A stretch of DNA of 64,000 bases from Vibrio gallaecicus (GCF_024347495.1 NZ_AP025490.1:1364001-1428000); one strand, 5' to 3'. Counted from the stretch's first letter, positions 28,149 through 38,138 are shown. Notes: generated from the letters alone by a model not told the origin. Program-made: numbers and translations.

Positions 28149-28182
28149 AAGAAGACCTCCCTAGTGCGAGGTCTTCTTTTTG
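28149..28182 (+). terminator. Terminator of the decayed hydrolase
   Basis: 11-bp perfect stem aagaagacctc / gaggtcttctt, loop cctagtgc, then TTTTTG. The loop and stem centre resemble the terminator at 6279-6306. Confidence 0.88.
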
Positions 28183-28279
28183 TTATAAGCTTAGCTATCT
28201 CAGTGTCTGTTCCAGCTATATATCTAGAGCTTCAATATATAGCTAGAGTTCCAATAAATAGTTAACCTTGCAATAAGAG

Positions 28280-30100
28280 CTAGTGTTGCAATATTGAGGT
28301 GTGTGTCGTTCCGTTTACCGTAGCATTAGCAACGATATTTAGCTTACCGTCAGCGCCATAAAATACAAACTTAGGCACGGTGGTGTAAGTGTTACTTCCT
28401 ATTGTGGTATTCGGAAGAGTAATTGTTTCTGACAGATTCAAATGGTTTGAAGTCAACACCATTACCTTGTTACTTTGACCTTCAAGAGAGTAAGCAATTT
28501 TGGTGCTATCGTGTGATTCGTCCAGAGTCTGAATTGTAGAAGAGTAAGGCCATGAGCTGAGTTCTGGCAAAGTGATTTTTCCTGCGTAAGTCATATCAAG
28601 CCCAGCATTACTTGACGCGTTCAATCTCACTCCACACTGCGTGTAGATGAATGTACCAGTATGGTTAAACCAGAAATTATCACAGAAACTGTAATCACCA
28701 TGGTAAGGGGAATCGACAGGGCTTGCTGGGTTCTCCGGGTCAGAAATGTCCGTTTTTGCGACATCTTCAGGGCTAATATTCGTATCTAAACTGTAGAAAG
28801 CTTGGCTGTTAGGGCTGATTTTGAGTACTGTTTTTTCGTAGTACCCCCAGTCACTTCTAGACACTACAGAGCCGCTATCAAGGTTAATGACTTGTAGGTC
28901 AACCCATTGATCCGTTTTTGGTAAAGTCCAAACGTAACTACCATTAGTAGTTAAATCAAAAATATCATGAGAATGGTAGATATTCGATACTTGAGTATCT
29001 ATTGGCGAAGAGGCGTTGTATTCAAGTGTCGTTATCATCGCGTCATGGCCGACAACAAAGCGATTAGTACCATTGCTGTTATCAACAGTGACGGCTGATG
29101 GCGATCTATGAAGATCGATCTCATAAGCTGTAGCATCGTTCAGACTATAAAAGTAGATCGCGTTCTTTGGACTATCAGATACAACAGCAATTACATTTAA
29201 TGCATCGGAATAAATCGCATCGACAGTGTTGTGGGTCGGTGCATTATCAAAGTCGATAACGGAAATGCTTGGTGTTGTTGGAGTGCCTCCATCAGGGTTT
29301 GGATTCGGATTTGGATTCGGATCAGGGTTTGGTGAAGTGTTATTGATCTTGTAGCTAACAGGAACGGTTAATGGGCTGCCTTCAATCGGATAGTTACAAT
29401 TATAGTCGTAACACACATCTACATTAAGAGTGGCGCTAAATGAGCCAAAGCCAACTACTGATGGCGTTTCTAAGCTCATATTAAGCCCGATATTAGAGGG
29501 ACTAATGAAAGGGGTAACGGATGTAATAAATGAACTATTGGATCGAGCTTCTACACGAAGGTTTTGTAGGTCAGAACCTGAAAGGTTGATGGCATCAGAT
29601 ACATTCTGGTATACGTTTACATCAGTGAGTTCTGCTACTGTTTCAATTTTAGGAACGGCAAGTTCCACTTTATGATCCAGTGTCACTTTGTTGGTTAAAG
29701 TGATGGCGACTGGCGAACCAGAATAGTGTTGGCTACAGTATTCATCGTGACAAATTGCAAACTGAGCTGTTGTAGATTTTGTCCCGTTACCAACTTCATA
29801 ACCAGGTTTTAAGTATACGCTGACGTGACCCGTTGCATTGTTATTGATGTTGTATTCAACACGAGATATCAAATTCCCACTGTCATTCATGATCCCATAG
29901 TAGAGGTTATCCCCTGCGTTATAGTTTACGCTGAAAGGGATGTTTACAGAGGGTTGTTCAAACGCGCCAGATTCCATTTGATAGCTGGTTTGTGCAACAT
30001 TAACTGCAGTAGTTGATGAACCGCCACCTCCACCACCGCACCCAACTAAAGCTAACATAGATAATGCTGGCGTCATCTGATAAAACTTATTCCATATCAT
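28280..30100 (-). CDS. Large surface lipoprotein, unknown function
   Basis: 606 residues. Signal peptide and lipobox ALVGC (about residues 17-21) are followed by a run of glycines, typical of Vibrio lipoproteins that reach the outer membrane. Residues about 30-250 hold two beta-rich repeats with paired cysteines (FAICHDEYCSQHYSGSP, VDVCYDYNCNYPIEGSP). A PNPDPNPNPNPNPDGG linker separates a C-terminal part (about 285-606) with beta-propeller-like repeats. No catalytic motif is seen. A cell-surface or envelope binding role is inference. It is monocistronic. Confidence 0.75.
   Translation of the reverse strand: MIWNKFYQMTPALSMLALVGCGGGGGGSSTTAVNVAQTSYQMESGAFEQPSVNIPFSVNYNAGDNLYYGIMNDSGNLISRVEYNINNNATGHVSVYLKPGYEVGNGTKSTTAQFAICHDEYCSQHYSGSPVAITLTNKVTLDHKVELAVPKIETVAELTDVNVYQNVSDAINLSGSDLQNLRVEARSNSSFITSVTPFISPSNIGLNMSLETPSVVGFGSFSATLNVDVCYDYNCNYPIEGSPLTVPVSYKINNTSPNPDPNPNPNPNPDGGTPTTPSISVIDFDNAPTHNTVDAIYSDALNVIAVVSDSPKNAIYFYSLNDATAYEIDLHRSPSAVTVDNSNGTNRFVVGHDAMITTLEYNASSPIDTQVSNIYHSHDIFDLTTNGSYVWTLPKTDQWVDLQVINLDSGSVVSRSDWGYYEKTVLKISPNSQAFYSLDTNISPEDVAKTDISDPENPASPVDSPYHGDYSFCDNFWFNHTGTFIYTQCGVRLNASSNAGLDMTYAGKITLPELSSWPYSSTIQTLDESHDSTKIAYSLEGQSNKVMVLTSNHLNLSETITLPNTTIGSNTYTTVPKFVFYGADGKLNIVANATVNGTTHTSILQH
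29290..29330. repeat. Short tandem repeat coding the PNP linker
   Basis: Units of ggattcggattt type repeat here, encoding Pro-Asn-Pro-Asn on the minus strand; prone to length change in frame. Confidence 0.6.
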
Positions 30101-30507
30101 ATAATTACATCCAATTTATAATACCTAAAATATTGATGAATTTAATCATATTGGTGCAACTGCATGCAATGCATCTTCTAGTGGTTTATGTCGCATTTCT
30201 TGCATAATATTAATGACTTATGTCGTTAATATCGATATTCAGAATTGAAAACTGAAGTGAGTCGTTTCACTGGTAAATTGAACTTATAAAAATGAAAGTT
30301 TTCGCCTTTAACATAAAGCTTTTACGAAGCATTCAGCGGGTAATAGTTGGCTAAAATTAAAGCTCTAAAAATATTGTTAGAGGAAAATAATTCGTATTCG
30401 TGAATGAATTTTTACTCATTTAGGTTGGTTGAATAGGATTGTAGTTATTCAAATGACTTTTCGGTATGCTGTGTTTAATAATGTAGCAACTTTTATAGCG
30501 TGAAAAT
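30101..30507. other. Divergent promoter region
   Basis: 407 A+T-rich bases between the lipoprotein and the diguanylate cyclase. A dyad ttaatgac-ttat-gtcgttaa (near 30208-30227, one mismatch) and a second ttatgtcg nearby could be an operator. No gene seen. Confidence 0.4.
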
Positions 30508-32676
30508 ATGGGTACACTTACGGATCCAGTTTCAAATTCTACGACAGCCGATCTTGAAGCAATTTCATTACTGACACAGCTTCATGGTGACAAAAGCTCA
30601 GAGGCGATAGATTTCGCACGTAGCCGATTAATGCAGATAAGTAGTATACATAGCGTAGAGTTAGAGCCTTATTACACTCAGTACCTAAATGCGGTGGACG
30701 CGTTTGGGCAGGGTGATTTCACTTTAGCGGCTTTGTATTTTCAAGATTTTATTAACCATAAAGAAGTGGATGTTCCGATATCACTGGTCTCCTACGCCAG
30801 TATCTATCTTGGAAGCATTTTTGCATCACAAGGCGATTTCTATCGTGCTTTGCCTTATTTTACTAAGGCTGAAATGGACACTCGCGCCACAGATCATCAG
30901 TTAGGGTTATTTTTAAATCTTAATATAGGCAGTGTATATATCAGCCTTGGTGACTATGCAAAAGCATTAGAATACAGTGAAAGTGCCATTGAGCATGGTG
31001 CGTGTGTGAATAACCCAGTGAATACCAGCCTAGCTCTATCTAACCTTGCTATTTCTTTAGCGAACACTGGTAACCTTAAAAAAGCTTTAGACACAATAGA
31101 AGCCGCGGCTGAACTCTCTGTAAAGGAGGCGTTTATGCAGGGCTATGCACTGAGTAAATTTTATCAAGCGCTTATTCTTTCGTTAATGGAGAAAACACGA
31201 GATGCTTTTGATACGTATAAAGCCGCTTTTGAATTGATAACAGCCCATGCAGATACCTACCTAAGAATTGAGTTTTATAGCCGGTATGCTCAGTTTTTGC
31301 TTGAATGCGGACATGTCGAATTTACCATAACGTTTTGTAAAAAAGCGCTTAAATCAAACGGTATTAATGGCAATAAACAAATCAAAATCTCTCTCTTAAA
31401 CACGCTAGCTGATTGCTACAAGAAAATCGAAGATGCCACATCAGAAAACGAAATATTAAGGCAGTCTTGCGCGCTATACAAAGAGCTTGCCGATGATTGG
31501 AAAAATAAAGAAGTGAGCCATGCTAATTCTATTCTTAACCATGCAAGGGTAGAAAATGAAGTCACTAACTCAGAGCTGTTCACCAGGCATTTATCTCATT
31601 TAAATGAATTAGGGCAGTTGATAGCGAATACAGAAGATAAACCCCAAGACATGCTGAGGCTATTTGAAAGTATTGGGGAGCTTATTCCATGCAGCGCATT
31701 TAGCCTTGCCTTGTATAGAAAAGATCGCAATGTACTCGACTATAAATATCTTTTGGAAGAAGGGGTTTTTCAGCAAGGGTTTGAAGTTGAGTGTGAAAAT
31801 GTGTCTAGGATTGGTATTTATGCATTAAAGCATAATGCAACGGTTGTATTGGATACATCCAGTGATACGGAAATTGGACAATATCTTGATGTGTCTTGTT
31901 CGCCTAAAGGTACTTGGGTTAATGGGGACTTAGAAGACTCTGGAACTTCAGTGATTTGTACACCTGTTGCGTTTAATGGGGAAATCTTAGGGGTAATAAG
32001 TATTCAAAAAAATCAAAGTTATTCTTATCAAGATTTTCATGTTCAAGTAGCAAGTCAGTTAGCCAATTATATTGCGGTTTCACTGAAGAATCTTTACCAG
32101 CATCAAGAGCTTGAAGATAACCGCCTATATATGGAGCAAATTTATCATACCGATCATCTTACAGGGCTAAAAAACCGCTTTGCACTTAAACCCTATTTAG
32201 AGAGCCTTAGCAAAACGTTTGGCGCTGGAGTAGAAATGTCCACACTATTACTTGATGTGGATTATCTCAAAGCATTCAATAACCAATATGGTATGACTTC
32301 AGGGGATGATTTGTTGGTGACATTTGCGAATATTTTACGGCACGTGGCGAAAGGAAAAGGTGAGGTGTTTAGAATTGGGGGAGATGAATTTGCAGTAGTC
32401 TTACCGTCTTCTGGCCCTGGCTTAGGCATAGCCGTCGCTCATGAAATTAAATCACACTTGAAGCTCAGCGCGATTAAACATAGAGGCGTAGAAGACGATG
32501 CTGTTGCCACTGGCGGCAGGGATACGTTAGTCACATGTACCATAGGCGTTATGGACTCACCCTTTGCCGGTAATACCGCTCAGTTTGAACAAAGCATATT
32601 GGTGGGAGAAAGAGCGCTCATCAAAGCAAAGAAAAACCAACGAAACAGGTTACTACGCTATTCTTATTCAAATTAA
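30508..32676 (+). CDS. TPR-GAF-GGDEF diguanylate cyclase
   Basis: 722 residues, soluble. Residues about 30-335 are tetratricopeptide-like helical repeats (FYRALPYFTKAE, DYAKALEYSESAIEHG, NLKKALDTIEAA), followed by a GAF-like domain (about 370-525; CSAFSLALYRKDR, GEILGVISIQKN) and a GGDEF domain (about 545-715) with TDHLTGLKNR and FRIGGDEFAVVLP, GGDEF starting near residue 624. The catalytic loop is intact; no RxxD inhibition site precedes it, in contrast to the enzyme at the left edge. It would make cyclic di-GMP in response to a ligand or partner. Last gene of the pheT-ihfA insertion. Confidence 0.88.
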   Translation: MGTLTDPVSNSTTADLEAISLLTQLHGDKSSEAIDFARSRLMQISSIHSVELEPYYTQYLNAVDAFGQGDFTLAALYFQDFINHKEVDVPISLVSYASIYLGSIFASQGDFYRALPYFTKAEMDTRATDHQLGLFLNLNIGSVYISLGDYAKALEYSESAIEHGACVNNPVNTSLALSNLAISLANTGNLKKALDTIEAAAELSVKEAFMQGYALSKFYQALILSLMEKTRDAFDTYKAAFELITAHADTYLRIEFYSRYAQFLLECGHVEFTITFCKKALKSNGINGNKQIKISLLNTLADCYKKIEDATSENEILRQSCALYKELADDWKNKEVSHANSILNHARVENEVTNSELFTRHLSHLNELGQLIANTEDKPQDMLRLFESIGELIPCSAFSLALYRKDRNVLDYKYLLEEGVFQQGFEVECENVSRIGIYALKHNATVVLDTSSDTEIGQYLDVSCSPKGTWVNGDLEDSGTSVICTPVAFNGEILGVISIQKNQSYSYQDFHVQVASQLANYIAVSLKNLYQHQELEDNRLYMEQIYHTDHLTGLKNRFALKPYLESLSKTFGAGVEMSTLLLDVDYLKAFNNQYGMTSGDDLLVTFANILRHVAKGKGEVFRIGGDEFAVVLPSSGPGLGIAVAHEIKSHLKLSAIKHRGVEDDAVATGGRDTLVTCTIGVMDSPFAGNTAQFEQSILVGERALIKAKKNQRNRLLRYSYSN

Positions 32677-33085
32677 TCTCCTTTGAATATGATATTTGTT
32701 GCTAGATATTATGGTATCTAGCGGGCTGTTGTTGAGAATAATGTTAAATCAAGTTGCTGATTTAAATGAATATAACTCTTTTCGTTTAAATAATAACAAA
32801 ATAATTAGTTCGGACTAATAATCTAAATTATCAGTTGAAAGCAGTTTTTTGGACTGCTCTTTTGAGTGTGAATAGTGTTTTTTTGGTTAAAAATGAAGTT
32901 TTATAATGCTCTTATCTAACTGATTTGACAGATTAATTGCCCCAAATAAATAAAAAGTTGGCGAAAATCATAAGCTTGGCATACACTTTCCTTGTAAACA
33001 CCTATATCTTATTGATTGGATAGGGTAAATGCTTTGGCGCTACTGCATTAGTAGCAATGTTTAACATAGCTTTGAGGAAAGTTTT
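32677..33085. other. ihfA upstream region
   Basis: 409 A+T-rich bases. Must contain the promoter of ihfA, which here cannot depend on pheST. No gene or clear operator recognised. Confidence 0.5.
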
Positions 33086-33382
33086 ATGGCACTCACGAAG
33101 GCCGATTTGGCTGAGAACCTGTTTGAAAAACTGGGATACAGCAAGCGGGATGCCAAGGAAACGGTTGAAGTGTTTTTCGAAGAAGTTCGTAAAGCACTCG
33201 AAAATGGCGAACAGGTAAAACTATCGGGTTTTGGTAACTTTGATCTAAGAGAGAAGAGTGAAAGACCTGGACGTAATCCGAAGACTGGTGAAGACATTCC
33301 AATTTCTGCTCGACGTGTTGTTACGTTTAGACCCGGACAAAAATTGAAAGCTCGAGTCGAAGACATAAAAATCGAGAAGTAA
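33086..33382 (+). CDS. ihfA: Integration host factor alpha subunit
   Basis: 98 residues of the HU/IHF family: DNA bending in recombination, replication and transcription, as heterodimer with IhfB. It starts [17 protein letters not shown] and contains [28 protein letters not shown] (the minor-groove-inserting arm) and [11 protein letters not shown], nearly as in E. coli. GAGGAAAG precedes the ATG. In E. coli it follows pheT directly; here about 29 kb intervene. Confidence 0.97.
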   Translation: MALTKADLAENLFEKLGYSKRDAKETVEVFFEEVRKALENGEQVKLSGFGNFDLREKSERPGRNPKTGEDIPISARRVVTFRPGQKLKARVEDIKIEK

Positions 33383-33392
33383 GCCAAGTAAT

Positions 33393-33418
33393 AGACCACG
33401 CCAAAGCGTGGTCTTTTT
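33393..33418 (+). terminator. ihfA terminator
   Basis: agaccacgc / gcgtggtct, loop caaa, then TTTTTG. Confidence 0.9.
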
Positions 33419-33624
33419 GTATCTAAAGCCTGTCAAATCGATATCGTTGGTCGATAAAGGTAAATTGAATTTTTGTATCTAATAAAAAGCTCCCTTATCG
33501 CACTTGATATCAAAGGCGAATAAGGAAGCTTGTATGATGTTGGTTATTCAACTACCTAACTACTTAATTATCTAACTAAAAAGTAGATAGCAGGTAAAGT
33601 TTTAAATTACCCTGTATATCTAGC

Positions 33625-34398
33625 TTAAGCAGCCTTGATATGAGTAGTTATATAAGGTTGCCACGCCTGTTGATACAGTTCTAATGATTGACGTCTCAAG
33701 CTAGTAATCTGCGCAGCTTCAATATCATTCACATTTCTTTTTTCAGCAATGGCATTTCTTTCGATTCCCTGAATGATTTCATAAAGGTCATGTTCTGGAC
33801 CACTTTTAACATCAGCAATGGCTTTAAGGTGAAGTTGCACTTCAGCCACAATGTTGGTTTTAGGTAATCGAACTAGTAGGTTTAAATCACGGTAGCCAGA
33901 GTCTGCTGGTGTTTTAAATTTGTTTTTAACTTTCACAACGTCTGCTTCACGGCTTAACGCTTCATAGACTTCAACTAAGCTTTCGACATCATTAGCCACA
34001 ATGGTGGCACGAGCTAAATCCGTTATTTTTGAAACGTCGCCATTTAGCTCTAGTTCAATTTTTTCTTTTGCACGATTATCAGATTTAACGCCAGCGAATA
34101 GGGCATCTGACTGAGTAAGTAACGCAGTACTCTTACAGATGGTCTCTAATTCAGCTTGCGCTTGGTGTGCTTTCGAATAAAGAATATCGAAGTCAGTATA
34201 AGGTTGAGTTGGTTTTGAATCGAATGCGCGGATACCGTAAAGCCCACTTAAACTATGACGAAATACTTTTGAAGATATTTGATTTTGTGCCGGTGCACGA
34301 GATTGCTCAGCTGAGCTCGTTGATACAGTTGCTGCGAATGCAGGCGCTCTACTTAATACTAAAAGCATTAAAGCAGTGGTGCGGAGAAATAGACTCAT
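33625..34398 (-). CDS. relV: Small alarmone synthetase RelV
   Basis: 257 residues with one RelA/SpoT synthetase domain (about 60-240), and no hydrolase domain: (p)ppGpp made from GTP/GDP and ATP. Domain signs include TDFDILYSKAHQAQAELE, KITDLARATIV, SGYRDLNLLV and AEVQLHLKA, in the order of the synthetase fold. The locus near ihfA is where relV of V. cholerae lies, as I recall. The N-terminus (SLFLRTTALMLLVLSRAPAFA, partly quoted) looks like a signal peptide with a cut near residue 22, which is strange for an enzyme that needs cytoplasmic nucleotides. The stand-alone gene lies on the minus strand. Confidence 0.88.
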   Translation of the reverse strand: MSLFLRTTALMLLVLSRAPAFAATVSTSSAEQSRAPAQNQISSKVFRHSLSGLYGIRAFDSKPTQPYTDFDILYSKAHQAQAELETICKSTALLTQSDALFAGVKSDNRAKEKIELELNGDVSKITDLARATIVANDVESLVEVYEALSREADVVKVKNKFKTPADSGYRDLNLLVRLPKTNIVAEVQLHLKAIADVKSGPEHDLYEIIQGIERNAIAEKRNVNDIEAAQITSLRRQSLELYQQAWQPYITTHIKAA

Positions 34399-34709
34399 TC
34401 AAACTCCAGAATACACGGTTACTAAAAGGAATACTTAAAGGTTGCAACCAAATATAAATTAAGAGAAAAATGCTCTACTAAAAACTATATGGGGTGAGTT
34501 TTAGTAGAAACCAACCATAACGTCTTATAAATAATCAAAATGTGAACTGGTAGCCAAAGTCATAATTAGAACAAGGAGTAAGCCACGGTTAAACCGATGT
34601 ATCACTATTAGAAACGTCGAGTTTTGGTGCCGTTTCGTGGCGTTAAGTTACTTGCTCTTACCTTGCTATCCTGTACCCTTGCATTATGACAACTCAATAT
34701 GAATGAAAG
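34399..34709. other. Divergent intergenic region
   Basis: 311 bases between relV and tpm. A 9-bp inverted repeat ctactaaaa (34475-34483) / ttttagtag (34499-34507) lies upstream of relV. Promoters for both genes must be here. No gene seen. Confidence 0.5.
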
Positions 34710-35360
34710 ATGAATAATCCTGATTTTTGGCACAATAAGTGGGCTGCAAACCAAATTGGTTTCCACCTAGAAGATGTAAACCCATTATTGCTTAAGTTTT
34801 GGCAACACACCTCTCCAAGCTATGACAAGAAAGTGCTGGTGCCTTTATGTGGAAAAAGTGAAGACTTAATATGGCTAGCTTCTAAGCATGAAGAAGTACA
34901 AGGTGTTGAATTAAGCCAAATTGCGGTACGTTCATTTTTTGCTGAACATTTTTATACACCAACGGTCACTAAGATCAGTGGGCAGCATGAGTTGTACCAA
35001 TTTGATGAGTTAAGCATTTATATGGGGGACTTTTTTAGTGCTCCAGTAGAACCCGTTGATATTATTTATGACCGCGCATCCCTAGTGGCATTGCCTAGCG
35101 AAATGCGTGTGCAATATGCAGAAAGGTTGAAACAATTGCTGAAGCCTGGCGGTAAGATTTTATTGGTCACTCTAAATTACATACAGAGTGAGATGTCAGG
35201 TCCCCCGTTTAGCGTGCCTGAACAAGAAATTGAGCAGCTATTCAGTGGGTTTAAACTGACTAGATTGAACCAAGATATTGCTGGATCAGATCACCCTAAG
35301 ATTGCCAAAAAAGGGCTGACTCGATTCTCGGAAGAAGTGTATCTTCTTGAAGACATCTAA
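34710..35360 (+). CDS. tpm: Thiopurine S-methyltransferase family protein
   Basis: 216 residues, SAM-dependent methyltransferase of the bacterial Tpm type, methylating thiopurines, selenium or tellurium oxyanions. It begins [22 protein letters not shown], here abbreviated [14 protein letters not shown], and has the SAM loop [15 protein letters not shown] and [14 protein letters not shown]. Monocistronic, with a terminator following. Physiological substrate in Vibrio unknown. Confidence 0.93.
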   Translation: MNNPDFWHNKWAANQIGFHLEDVNPLLLKFWQHTSPSYDKKVLVPLCGKSEDLIWLASKHEEVQGVELSQIAVRSFFAEHFYTPTVTKISGQHELYQFDELSIYMGDFFSAPVEPVDIIYDRASLVALPSEMRVQYAERLKQLLKPGGKILLVTLNYIQSEMSGPPFSVPEQEIEQLFSGFKLTRLNQDIAGSDHPKIAKKGLTRFSEEVYLLEDI

Positions 35361-35381
35361 TTCGTATTAGATAGGCTTCAT

Positions 35382-35414
35382 AAATGAAAAAGACAGGTAG
35401 TGGCCTGTCTTTTT
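35382..35414. terminator. Bidirectional terminator between tpm and purT
   Basis: aaaaagacagg / cctgtcttttt stem with a 6-base loop and T runs; serves the convergent tpm and purT transcripts. Confidence 0.85.
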
Positions 35415-35483
35415 TTATTCATCAAGAACTCGTTAAATAAATAGCTAAGTTAAGAAATAGCTGAGTCAAAAGTTAACCATTAG

Positions 35484-36659
35484 TTAGTAGATAACTTTGA
35501 TCTTGCTTGCACTTTCAACTGCGTCTTCAATTGCAGTTTCAACTGTCTTACGGCGTGTAAGCGCCACACCTAAGCGTCTGCGGCCATTGATGTCCGGCTT
35601 ACCGAATAAGCGAACTTGTGTTTGAGGGAATGCTAGCGCTTTATTTAACCCTTCATAACGGATGTTCTCTGACGAACCTTGCCCTAGAACGACTGCTGAA
35701 GCACATGGACCATACTGTGTTATCGAGTTGATAGGCATGCCAGTGAAAGCACGAACATGTAAGGCAAATTCTGATGAGTCTTGCGATAGAAGCGTTACTA
35801 AGCCAGTGTCATGTGGACGCGGGGAAACTTCGTTAAAGATAACATGGTCACCTTTGATGAAAAGCTCTACACCGAATATACCAAACCCGCCTAAGGCATT
35901 AACTACTTGTTCAGCAGTAAATTGTGCGGCTTTTAAAGCGTTGTCTGACATGACTTGCGGCTGCCATGATTCACGGTAGTCGCCATCTTCTTGACGATGG
36001 CCGATTGGTGCACAGAAATGCACGCCATCCACAGCTCGAATGGTTAATAAGGTAATCTCGTAATCGAAGTCAATGAAGCCTTCAACAATTACTCGTCCAG
36101 CGCCAGTACGACCACCTTCTTGTGCATAATCCCAAGCTGTTTGAATATCAGCTTCAGTTTTTATAACACTCTGACCTTTACCTGAAGAGCTCATAACTGG
36201 TTTGACTACACAAGGCAGACCAACGAACTCTACAGCAGAAGAGAAGTCATCAAAATTATCAGCAAAGCGATATGGAGAAGTGCTAAGCGATAATTCTTCA
36301 GCAGCCAGTCTACGGATACCTTCACGGTTCATTGTTAGCTTCGTTGCATTTGCAGTTGGAACGACATTGAGTCCTTTAGACTCAAGCTCAACAAGTTTAT
36401 CCGTTGCGATTGCTTCAATTTCAGGTACTACATAATCTGGCTTTTCTTGCTCAATGATGGCTTCTAACGCTTCTCCATCTAGCATATCAAAGACGTGACT
36501 ACGGTGAGCAACTTGCATTGCCGGTGCGTTTGCGTAGCGATCACAAGCAATCACTTCTAAACCTAAACGTTGGCATTCTATTGCCACTTCTTTACCAAGT
36601 TCACCAGAACCAAGTAAAAGGACACGAGTTGCATTTTGACTAGTTGCTGAACCAAACAT
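35484..36659 (-). CDS. purT: Formate-dependent GAR transformylase
   Basis: 391 residues, the ATP-grasp enzyme that formylates glycinamide ribonucleotide using formate and ATP in purine synthesis. N-terminal [20 protein letters not shown], the ATP-grasp part with [12 protein letters not shown] and [20 protein letters not shown], and [13 protein letters not shown] are diagnostic. A PurR-like box precedes it. Single gene. Length matches E. coli PurT (392). Confidence 0.96.
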   Translation of the reverse strand: MFGSATSQNATRVLLLGSGELGKEVAIECQRLGLEVIACDRYANAPAMQVAHRSHVFDMLDGEALEAIIEQEKPDYVVPEIEAIATDKLVELESKGLNVVPTANATKLTMNREGIRRLAAEELSLSTSPYRFADNFDDFSSAVEFVGLPCVVKPVMSSSGKGQSVIKTEADIQTAWDYAQEGGRTGAGRVIVEGFIDFDYEITLLTIRAVDGVHFCAPIGHRQEDGDYRESWQPQVMSDNALKAAQFTAEQVVNALGGFGIFGVELFIKGDHVIFNEVSPRPHDTGLVTLLSQDSSEFALHVRAFTGMPINSITQYGPCASAVVLGQGSSENIRYEGLNKALAFPQTQVRLFGKPDINGRRRLGVALTRRKTVETAIEDAVESASKIKVIY

Positions 36660-36731
36660 GTATATTCCTTCCGAACTGTATAGCTGATAAGTAATTTAAG
36701 AACGGGGTGATGATACTGTTTTAAATGTCAA

Positions 36732-36747
36732 AAGCAATCGTTTGCCT
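36732..36747. promoter_or_regulatory. PurR box before purT
   Basis: aaagcaatcgtttgcct-type 16-mer matches the PurR operator ACGCAAACGTTTGCGT at 13 of 16 positions, about 75 bases before the purT start. Confidence 0.7.
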
Positions 36748-36773
36748 GTTGGTTTTCGCGACTTTTAGAGAAT

Positions 36774-36804
36774 AAAAAAGCCACCAACTGAATTAGTGGT
36801 GGCT
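36774..36804 (-). terminator. cdd terminator
   Basis: agccaccaact / agtggtggct stem, T run on the minus strand, about 28 bases after the cdd stop. Confidence 0.85.
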
Positions 36805-36831
36805 TGTTAACTTCTTGTTGAATCTATGTAT

Positions 36832-37719
36832 TTAGATTGCTAGGTAAGATACTGGAATGTCAGGATTTATTGTTTCAAGTGTTGACTGTGTATCTGCTAG
36901 GTGACTAATAGAGCCTTCGTTCATTTCAACCAGTACCGCGCATTCAATTTGGTCGAATTCGAAGCCAGCTAATCTTAACTGAATAAGTGCTACTTGAAGA
37001 GGTGGTAGGCTAGGGTTGAAAGCAGCATTTTCAGCATATGAACCTGTGAAAACTTCGCCGGTAATTAGTTTTAATGCTACGCCGCTGAGGTTCTTTGTAT
37101 AAGGTGCATGGCTGCGGTTTAGAGCATGTAATGCACTAGTGACAAGCGAGTCATTGTCTTCACATGAAAATGCATGGTCTAGCTTACTCATTAAACCTGT
37201 TGTGATACCAAGATCTGCAGGACCAAATGAGTCTGGCAAGTAATCTTCTAGAGATTTTTCGTCACGTTCAGGAAGCTGAATCTTAAGTTCTTTCGCGGTG
37301 GTCAGTTCATTCATAAACTGGCGACAGTGACCGCAAGGGCTGAAGTTGATAGTGATATCAGAGATGCCTTCTTCCCCTTTCATCCATGCGTGGCTGATAC
37401 CAGATTGTTCAGCATGAACTGTTTGACCGAGTTGTGCGCCAGAAATTTCAAGGTTAGCACCGAAGTATAAACGACCTGAAAGTCCGCGGACTAATGAGCC
37501 AACATAAAAGTTAGAAATAGGCGCGTATGAATAAGCCGCTGCTAAGGGGAGTAGTGCAACACGAAGTTCATTATCTTCTAACCCGCTGGCTGAAAGCAAT
37601 TCTTGATATTGTTCTTTACTAAAAGTGGCATCAAAACCTTCAGCTAACACAATGTCACTGAGAAGAGCTTTAATTGTTTGAGGAGCATTTTCTAGCGCCA
37701 GAGTGATACGACTTGTCAT
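36832..37719 (-). CDS. cdd: Cytidine deaminase
   Basis: 295 residues, dimeric Cdd like E. coli (294): deaminates cytidine and deoxycytidine to uridines for salvage. The first domain holds the zinc ligands and catalytic Glu in [12 protein letters not shown] and [12 protein letters not shown]. The second, catalytically empty domain has [21 protein letters not shown]-type site lies upstream, as for the CRP/CytR-controlled E. coli gene. Confidence 0.96.
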   Translation of the reverse strand: MTSRITLALENAPQTIKALLSDIVLAEGFDATFSKEQYQELLSASGLEDNELRVALLPLAAAYSYAPISNFYVGSLVRGLSGRLYFGANLEISGAQLGQTVHAEQSGISHAWMKGEEGISDITINFSPCGHCRQFMNELTTAKELKIQLPERDEKSLEDYLPDSFGPADLGITTGLMSKLDHAFSCEDNDSLVTSALHALNRSHAPYTKNLSGVALKLITGEVFTGSYAENAAFNPSLPPLQVALIQLRLAGFEFDQIECAVLVEMNEGSISHLADTQSTLETINPDIPVSYLAI

Positions 37720-38138
37720 GTGTAATCCTTAATTAATCTTAGGTTTTAATTCTAGATCATCACAGGGATTTATCTGTGATAAAGATCACCATTCAAATGT
37801 GCATGTTACATGTTGTTTCACAATTAGAGTGAGGTCACAAATGCAATCGATTTCAATATGCAAATAACTCATTAGTTAAATAAATGTTAGGTAGAAAAGG
37901 TTATATTTTTTGTGATAGTTGGGGGGGAGAAAGTAAAAGTTGGGTGAGTTCTGCTATAAAAACACCTGAATACACTCTATAAAATCATTCAGGTATCGCT
38001 AAATTAGTTCAGATTAGGGGGGGGGATAATATTGCAAACTATCAATACTGCAATGATTAAGCTTCCCAATGACGAAGTCCGCCAATGAGAAGCAGGAATT
38101 ATTATGTGTCGTAATAATTTAATGAGGAAAAGTAATCG
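37720..38138. other. Region between lrgB-like gene and cdd
   Basis: 419 bases. Contains the CRP site, two homopolymer tracts (seven G at 37921-37927, nine G at 38017-38025) and no gene that I can support. Confidence 0.5.
37775..37790. promoter_or_regulatory. CRP site before cdd
   Basis: TGTGATAAAGATCACC matches TGTGAnnnnnnTCACA at nine of ten fixed positions; about 55 bases from the cdd start. Confidence 0.75.

Noticed and set aside
4102..33085. Integrative element with integrase and att sites between pheT and ihfA
   Set aside because: No integrase, tRNA or matching end repeats seen; mosaic origin is more likely.
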